The notes beneath the pieces are model-generated. The model was given only the letters and a program-made list of their open reading frames with translations. It was not told the origin of the DNA and searched no databases. Shown here in pieces: positions 24,087 to 29,042 of a DNA stretch of 29,042 bases (position 1 is its first letter; every line of letters starts with the position of its first letter). The position numbers and the translations under genes were made by a program. Source of the stretch: Bacteroidales bacterium UBA4073 (GTDB taxonomy: Bacteria; Bacteroidota; Bacteroidia; Bacteroidales; Tenuifilaceae); NCBI GenBank assembly GCA_002383425.1, contig DFYV01000160.1, positions 1-29,042 of the forward strand. The letters run 5' to 3'.

Positions 24087-25238
24087 CTATTTATTTTCCA
24101 ATTTTCGTCTGTTTAACTCCCGTAGAATGGAAAAACGCTGTTCAATAAGGATAATGGGTAAGGAAGGATCGTACTGGTAAAGCTTGTTCATCCAAATTAA
24201 TGCGCTTTCAAGCGTACCATAAGGAACGATCAAAGCCGTATTGTACCCCCGGTTTGCCAAATTAAAGCTGATATGTTTTGCCATCCCGTAGCGCTGGGCA
24301 AAAATTACATTCTCGGTTCCTTGTCCTATCTGGTAATTCTCCATTAACGAGGTTAGGTAAAGAATGTTATCGGGATTATGGCTAACCATAAATGCCGATA
24401 CATAGTCGATATTGTTTAGCAAATACTTGGTTACCTCATGAAAAGCTTGTTTGGTTTCATTGAAGCTGTGACAGCTTGACTCGCTTTGGTCGTTTTTGGC
24501 ATGCCTCTTTTTTACATAGTCCGATGTCAGGTACTTGGAAATGGCAATTCCGGGGGTAAAACCTTGGTTTAACGCATTTCTTACAAAATCGATAACCCTT
24601 TTGGGGGAGTTAACATGGCATAGATGGAAAAGTAGATATACTGTTACCCTCTGAGTGTTAAAGCGTTGCATCAAATCCTTAGCCAATGTTTGAAGGGCAG
24701 GAAAACATGAATAAGAAATTGTATATAGAATTATCGATTTACCTTTTTGCAGGGCAGTGTTGCACACTGTTTCTAAGTTTTCGGTAAATGCTTGAAGTAA
24801 TTCTTTATCCGCCTGATTCAGCAATCCATCGCCCGAAACAAGCTTGAGGATTCGATTATCTATATAGTAGTCCACATTTAAAAAGATGTAATTTAAACCC
24901 GGTATATCAAGCAAATCGCTTTTAAGTAGCGAAACCAAATTAACCGGATTCATGCCCCTGTCATGTAACGGGGCTACACAGGTAAGTATCCTATTGTGTA
25001 TGTTTTCTGTTGATATTTTTTGAATATCATCTACCGAACTTTTACAGTAAAACCTATTAACCAGTAAACAGCCCGGGAAGTTGTAAAGAATTTTAACTTT
25101 TTTGGCAAGAATAGAAATTTTTATCAGGAATTGGCCAATCAGCTTGTTTGCGAGTAACCCAAGTATAAATGCATTCCAACGGAGCGAAGCATTGCTCCTG
25201 TTTTCAAAAACATGTTCAGTGCTACTCAGCGTAAACAT
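24087..25238 (-). CDS. Proline-dehydrogenase-fold protein, likely pseudoenzyme
   Basis: This 383-residue protein follows bacterial proline dehydrogenase (PRODH) from end to end. The N-terminus STEHVFENRSNASLR matches the usual NTE-AF--KS---L-RA, and the C-terminus FAQRYGMAKHISFNLANRGYN (313-333) followed by VPYG (338-341) matches FGQLYGMSD-ISYNLA--GYNVAKY-PFG. The catalytic and FAD positions differ: the FKPT lysine aligns with Asn121, DGEES with YTISY (172-176), VRGAYMEKE with SKYLTSDYV (234-242), and the essential RRAEEN with NKLYQYD (351-357). It should keep the barrel but not oxidise proline. It is the first gene of the dprA operon. I am fairly sure of the family and moderately sure of inactivity. 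Confidence 0.7.
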   Translation of the reverse strand: MFTLSSTEHVFENRSNASLRWNAFILGLLANKLIGQFLIKISILAKKVKILYNFPGCLLVNRFYCKSSVDDIQKISTENIHNRILTCVAPLHDRGMNPVNLVSLLKSDLLDIPGLNYIFLNVDYYIDNRILKLVSGDGLLNQADKELLQAFTENLETVCNTALQKGKSIILYTISYSCFPALQTLAKDLMQRFNTQRVTVYLLFHLCHVNSPKRVIDFVRNALNQGFTPGIAISKYLTSDYVKKRHAKNDQSESSCHSFNETKQAFHEVTKYLLNNIDYVSAFMVSHNPDNILYLTSLMENYQIGQGTENVIFAQRYGMAKHISFNLANRGYNTALIVPYGTLESALIWMNKLYQYDPSLPIILIEQRFSILRELNRRKLENK

Positions 25239-25655
25239 TATTTTATGAATTTGTCCTCAAAATTATTATTTTTTGTTAAATAACTGGTTTTTACTTTACT
25301 AATGTTTCTCACGTATCAATATTATTCTATAAATCAAATATTTACAAATGGATTGAAATTATCATGTAATTCATTATCAAGCGATTGATAACACCAATGT
25401 ATATTTAACACTTTGTGAAACTTTGTGCATACTTCGTGTTTTTTGTGGTTATATTCAGTAATTTAGATTTTTACCACAAAGGCCTCAAAGAGATTCACAA
25501 ATACCACAAAGATTGTATGTGTTTGTATTTTAACATCTTAATTCATGAGAATAAAGTGCGAAACATTAGTACTTTACAAAATGTATTTTTATGTTAAACC
25601 TTGAGCTTTGTAAAAGGTTTAATTATATATTAACACGGATTAATTGACTAAACTT
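25239..25655. other. Divergent intergenic region with inverted decamer repeats
   Basis: This AT-rich gap of 417 bases separates the leftward dprA operon from the rightward tricorn-like peptidase gene, so it should hold both promoters. No exact TAnnTTTG box was found. It contains the inverted decamer pair at 25410-25512. A 60-codon frame at 25415-25597 runs through that repeat and is not credible. Confidence 0.55.
25410..25512. repeat. Inverted pair of decamer repeats, possible long hairpin
   Basis: Left arm (minus strand, 25449-25410): accacaaaaa, acacgaagta, tgcacaaagt, ttcacaaagt. Right arm (plus strand, 25473-25512): accacaaagg, cctcaaagag, attcacaaat, accacaaaga. Each arm has four 10-base units in register around a 23-base centre. 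Pairing is good next to the centre (ttttgtggt with accacaaa) and weaker further out. It lies 144 bases before the tricorn-like peptidase ATG. Confidence 0.8.
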
Positions 25656-28600
25656 ATGAGAATCGCAAAGCAATTATTCATTCTACTATTTGTGGGAGTT
25701 ACATTGACAGGGACATCGCAAGGCGTGTTGGAGTGGTATCGCTACCCTGCCATTTCGCCTAATGGTAAAACCATAGCATTTGTTTACAAGGGCGATATAT
25801 ACACTGTTCCCGTTAGTGGGGGCGAGGCTGTTGCTGTAACCGCCAATCCTGCACACGACTATATGCCGATTTGGAGCCACAACGGCAATTTTATTGCATT
25901 TGCATCGAACAGGTATGGTAATATGGATATTTTCATAGTTCCGGCTAAGGGTGGAGAACCTCAACGTTTAACCTACCATTCATCCGACGAGCTACCCTAT
26001 ACATTTACTCCCGACAATAAATCAGTGCTTTTTGGAGCTGCTCGTTACGATATGGCCACCAGCCGGCTTTATCCAACTACCTCGCAGCCTGAACTATATT
26101 CGGTTCCGGTTAGCGGAGGAATAGTGAATCAGGTATTGCCTGTACCAGCCGAGGGCGTTTCCGTATCGGGTAATGGTAACCTTTTGATGTTTCACGATAA
26201 AAAAGGTGGTGAAAATGAGTTTCGCAAACATCACCAATCGTCAATAGCCCGCGATATCTGGTTGTACAACACTCAAACCAAAGATTATAAGCAGCTTACA
26301 ACCTTTAAGGGCGAGGATCGCAATCCTGTATTTGCTCCGGGCGATTCAACTATTTACTTCCTTAGAGAGGATGGGAGTTTTAACGTTTTCATGTTTTCGG
26401 TTTCCAACCCGTCGGAGTGCAAGCAGGTTACAAATTTTAAGACTCATCCTGTCAGGTTTTTAAGTGTTAGTCAAAACGGAACGCTTTGCTTTGGCTACGA
26501 TGGTTCCATTTACACCATGGATGTGAATAGTGAGGTGAGCCGCAAGGTGAATATCACCATAAATCGTGATTACCAGCAAAATCCTGAGCAAACGGTTAAT
26601 CTTAGTGGAAATATACGTGAGGTTGCCATATCGCCCGATGGTAAGGAGGTTGCCTTTATAGCTCGAGGCGAAGTGTTTGTTACCTCAGTTGAGGGTGCTT
26701 TTACCAAACGTATTACTCAAACCCCCGAGCAGGAACGCTTTGTGGCTTTTATGCCCGACGGTAAGAGTATAGTGTATGCCAGTGAAAGGGATGGCCGCTG
26801 GCAAATTTTTAAATCCACGCGCGTTAGGGCCGAAGAGCCATTCTTTTTTGCTTCAACCCTTGTAAACGAGGAATTGCTGGTGGGTAATGAACACGATTGC
26901 TACCAGCCATTACCCTCGCCCGATGGTACCAAGTTGGCTTACATTGAGGATAGAACTACCCTTAAGGTGATGGACATGAAAACTAAAGCTACCACCACCC
27001 TGCTCACGGCCAGAGAACTTTTCTACATGAGCGATGGCGATCAGTATTTCACATGGAGTCCCGATAGCCGTTGGCTTTTAGTTCACTACCTACCAACCAT
27101 GTCGAACTCTGAGGTTATTGCAGTTCCTGCCGACGGCAGCTCCCCGTTTACTAATTTAACCAAAAACGGTTACGACGATCTATACCCACGCTGGGTGAAT
27201 GGGGGTAAGCAAATTATTTGGCTTTCCACACGCGATGGCCTTCGCAGCTACGCCAATAGCGGCGAGCGTCAAACCGATGTTTATACCCTTTTCCTAACCC
27301 GCGATGCCTGGGACAGGTTCAGACTTAGCAAGGATGAGTATAACCTGCTAAAAGCCATTGAGGAGAAAGAAAAAGAGGCTAAAGCCAAAAGCGATGAGAG
27401 CAAACAGAACGATAAAAAATCAAAGGAGAAAAAAGACAAGGAAAAGGTTGATAGCTCCCTCCGGTTCGACTGGGAAGGGTTTGAATACCGTGTTGCCCGT
27501 CTTACCACATCATCGGCCGACATAGCCAATGCCCTGCTCAGCAACGATGGCGAAACACTTTACTATCTTGCCCGTTACGATAAAGGCTATAACCTGTGGT
27601 CGATGAACGTTCGCGATAAGGAGGCAAAAATTATCGTTAACATGGATGCCGATAATGCCCGTATATACTGGGATAAGAACGAAAAAAATATGTTCATGCT
27701 TGCCGACGGCAAACTTTACAAGGTTGATGTGGATAAGGGGAAGCGTGAAGCCTTAAAGGTTTCGGCTGAGGCCACTATCAATACGAAGGCCGAAAGGCAA
27801 GCCATGTATGAACATGTGGTTATTCGTACCCGAAAAGGATTTTACACACCCGATTATCACGGGGTGAATTGGGATGCCATGGCTGAACATTACCGAGGTT
27901 TTATCCCCTATGTAGGTAATGGATACGAATTTGCCGAACTGCTAAGCGAACTGCTCGGTGAGCTGAACGTCTCGCATTCAGGGGCACGTTACTTTTACCA
28001 TAATTCCAATGACGATCAAACCGCCTCGCTGGGAGTAATCCCTGATGTAACCTATCAAGGACAGGGTATTAAGGTTGATGAAATCCTACTGGGTGGCCCA
28101 CTCGATCGTAAGGAGTTTAATCTTTCGGTTCCCTTTATAGTAACAGCCATCGATGGCGATACTATTGGATTGGATAGGGATTGGGCTTTTTACCTTAACC
28201 GCAAAGTCGATAAGTACATTCTGTTAACCATCAAGGAGTTGGCTACGGGAAAAGAGCGACAGGTTTCTGTAAAACCAGTGAACATCTCGCAGGAATCGCG
28301 TTTACTATACCGCCGTTGGGTTAAACGCAATGCCGATGAGGTGGAAAAACTTACTAACGGGGCACTGGGTTACGTTCATATTCCCGGCATGAGCGATGGC
28401 CCATACCGCAATATTTATGGCGAAATGATGGGTAAATACTATCACTGCCAAGGAATTGTGGTTGATACCCGTTTCAACGGCGGTGGTGACCTTGTATCGG
28501 ATTTAGCCATGTTTTTCACCGGCACTAAGTTTATCTCCTACCAAAACCATACCCGTGAGCTTGGGTCTGAGCCAACATTCCGATGGACAAAACCGACGGT

Positions 28601-28916
28601 GGCGCTGGTGAACGAAGCTAACTACAGCGATGGTAGCTGTTTTGCTTGTGGTTACCAGCAACTGGGCATAGGAAAGCTTGTTGGTATGCCTGTTCCAGGT
28701 ACCTGTAGTTTTGCCGGTTGGGAACAGCTTCAGGACGGGCAAATAATATGGGGAATGGTGCCTGTTAGCTCCAAGGACATGCACGGGCAATGGATGGAAA
28801 ACGTTGAAACTATTCCAGACCACGTAATCATGAACCAACCCGGGATTGCACCCTTTGGCAGCGACCAGCAACTTGAAAAAGCTGTTAACATCCTAATGGA
28901 AGCTGCTACCCGGTAA
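25656..28916 (+). CDS. Tricorn-like S41 family peptidase
   Basis: The 1086-residue exported peptidase has a signal peptide (MRIAKQLFILLFVGVTLTG). The TTG at 25644 would add only four residues before it, so I chose ATG 25656. Residues about 25-540 are tricorn-type propellers with repeated WD40-like/PD40 motifs (YPAISPNGKTIAFVYKGD, YMPIWSHNGNFIAFAS). A lysine/glutamate-rich linker follows (about 568-598), then the core, PDZ and S41 domains. The catalytic set of tricorn protease is kept: Ser773-His774 (NVSHSGA), nucleophile Ser991-Asp992 (NYSDGSC) and Glu1048 (WMENVE). Archaeal tricorn is cytoplasmic and trims proteasome products; this signal-bearing bacterial form should act in the periplasm on oligopeptides. 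Confidence 0.92.
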   Translation: MRIAKQLFILLFVGVTLTGTSQGVLEWYRYPAISPNGKTIAFVYKGDIYTVPVSGGEAVAVTANPAHDYMPIWSHNGNFIAFASNRYGNMDIFIVPAKGGEPQRLTYHSSDELPYTFTPDNKSVLFGAARYDMATSRLYPTTSQPELYSVPVSGGIVNQVLPVPAEGVSVSGNGNLLMFHDKKGGENEFRKHHQSSIARDIWLYNTQTKDYKQLTTFKGEDRNPVFAPGDSTIYFLREDGSFNVFMFSVSNPSECKQVTNFKTHPVRFLSVSQNGTLCFGYDGSIYTMDVNSEVSRKVNITINRDYQQNPEQTVNLSGNIREVAISPDGKEVAFIARGEVFVTSVEGAFTKRITQTPEQERFVAFMPDGKSIVYASERDGRWQIFKSTRVRAEEPFFFASTLVNEELLVGNEHDCYQPLPSPDGTKLAYIEDRTTLKVMDMKTKATTTLLTARELFYMSDGDQYFTWSPDSRWLLVHYLPTMSNSEVIAVPADGSSPFTNLTKNGYDDLYPRWVNGGKQIIWLSTRDGLRSYANSGERQTDVYTLFLTRDAWDRFRLSKDEYNLLKAIEEKEKEAKAKSDESKQNDKKSKEKKDKEKVDSSLRFDWEGFEYRVARLTTSSADIANALLSNDGETLYYLARYDKGYNLWSMNVRDKEAKIIVNMDADNARIYWDKNEKNMFMLADGKLYKVDVDKGKREALKVSAEATINTKAERQAMYEHVVIRTRKGFYTPDYHGVNWDAMAEHYRGFIPYVGNGYEFAELLSELLGELNVSHSGARYFYHNSNDDQTASLGVIPDVTYQGQGIKVDEILLGGPLDRKEFNLSVPFIVTAIDGDTIGLDRDWAFYLNRKVDKYILLTIKELATGKERQVSVKPVNISQESRLLYRRWVKRNADEVEKLTNGALGYVHIPGMSDGPYRNIYGEMMGKYYHCQGIVVDTRFNGGGDLVSDLAMFFTGTKFISYQNHTRELGSEPTFRWTKPTVALVNEANYSDGSCFACGYQQLGIGKLVGMPVPGTCSFAGWEQLQDGQIIWGMVPVSSKDMHGQWMENVETIPDHVIMNQPGIAPFGSDQQLEKAVNILMEAATR

Positions 28917-28966
28917 TTTTATGTAACTGTTTTAACTTTCCAATTGGATAAAGTACAGGGAAAAAA

Positions 28967-29042
28967 GTTGATGGTTGACGGTTGATGGTTGACGGTTGAT
29001 AGATAACGTTTAACGTTTAACGTTTCACGGTTGATGGTTGAT
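28967..29042 (+). repeat. Heptamer tandem array running off the window end
   Basis: Nearly eleven 7-base units keep register to the last base of the window: gttgatg, gttgacg, gttgatg, gttgacg, gttgata, gataacg, tttaacg, tttaacg, tttcacg, gttgatg, gttgat. The first four alternate two forms, the middle changes to a tttaacg type, and the end returns to gttgatg. It starts 51 bases after the peptidase stop codon. The full size is not visible. Confidence 0.95.

Noticed and set aside
25415..25597. 60-codon rightward frame before the tricorn-like gene
   Set aside because: It begins inside the decamer repeat and crosses both arms; no family resemblance.

Overview
The window looks like the chromosome of a Bacteroidota bacterium, most likely in or near the Bacteroidales. 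Supporting this are a secreted S46 dipeptidyl peptidase, a tricorn-type S41 peptidase, a two-component propeller sensor kinase, a DoxX/MauE-like membrane protein, a folP-cdaA pair, and starts that mostly lack a Shine-Dalgarno sequence. One upstream region (cysQ) has a good TAnnTTTG -7 box. No tRNA, rRNA, CRISPR array, transposase or phage gene was recognised.

Layout. 1-3240: a leftward cluster folP, cdaA (c-di-AMP synthase) and a divergent EPSP-synthase-family gene. 3329-5254: tmk and a DoxX/MauE-like membrane protein, rightward. 5255-5645: an intergenic region filled by an 8-bp and a 9-bp repeat array. 5646-7832: S46 peptidase (DPP7 type). 7971-11930: a LytTR response regulator and a very large propeller histidine kinase, probably one operon. 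12212-13417: secreted C1 cysteine peptidase with a clear terminator. 13525-13896: SiaC-like (DUF1987) protein. 14102-15586: pepD, leftward. 15706-16539: cysQ, rightward. 16541-18862: TPR-SpoIIE phosphatase, leftward. 18863-19898: about 1 kb without a convincing gene but with several short-period repeats. 19899-20703: an AT-rich two-gene nucleotidyltransferase cassette. 20704-21118: three more repeat arrays. 21119-25238: leftward operon of a proline-dehydrogenase-like pseudoenzyme, a small membrane protein, dprA and yihY. 25656-28916: tricorn-like S41 peptidase. The window ends inside a heptamer array.

How the genes fit together. Four peptidases (S46, C1, PepD, tricorn/S41) suggest use of peptides as nutrients: S46 and C1 carry export signals, and PepD would finish dipeptides in the cytoplasm. 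The SiaC-like protein and the SpoIIE phosphatase, about 2.6 kb apart, could be parts of one Ser/Thr phospho-switch.

The most unusual feature is the intergenic DNA. Most longer gaps carry degenerate tandem arrays with an exact period of 7, 8, 9 or 10 bp. Units differ from locus to locus. In two families, unlinked or separate copies end in the same non-repeated tail. Other points of note are a proline-dehydrogenase-fold protein that seems to have lost its catalytic residues, an EPSP-synthase-family protein with an altered N-terminal substrate loop, and a CdaA with RHK in place of RHR.
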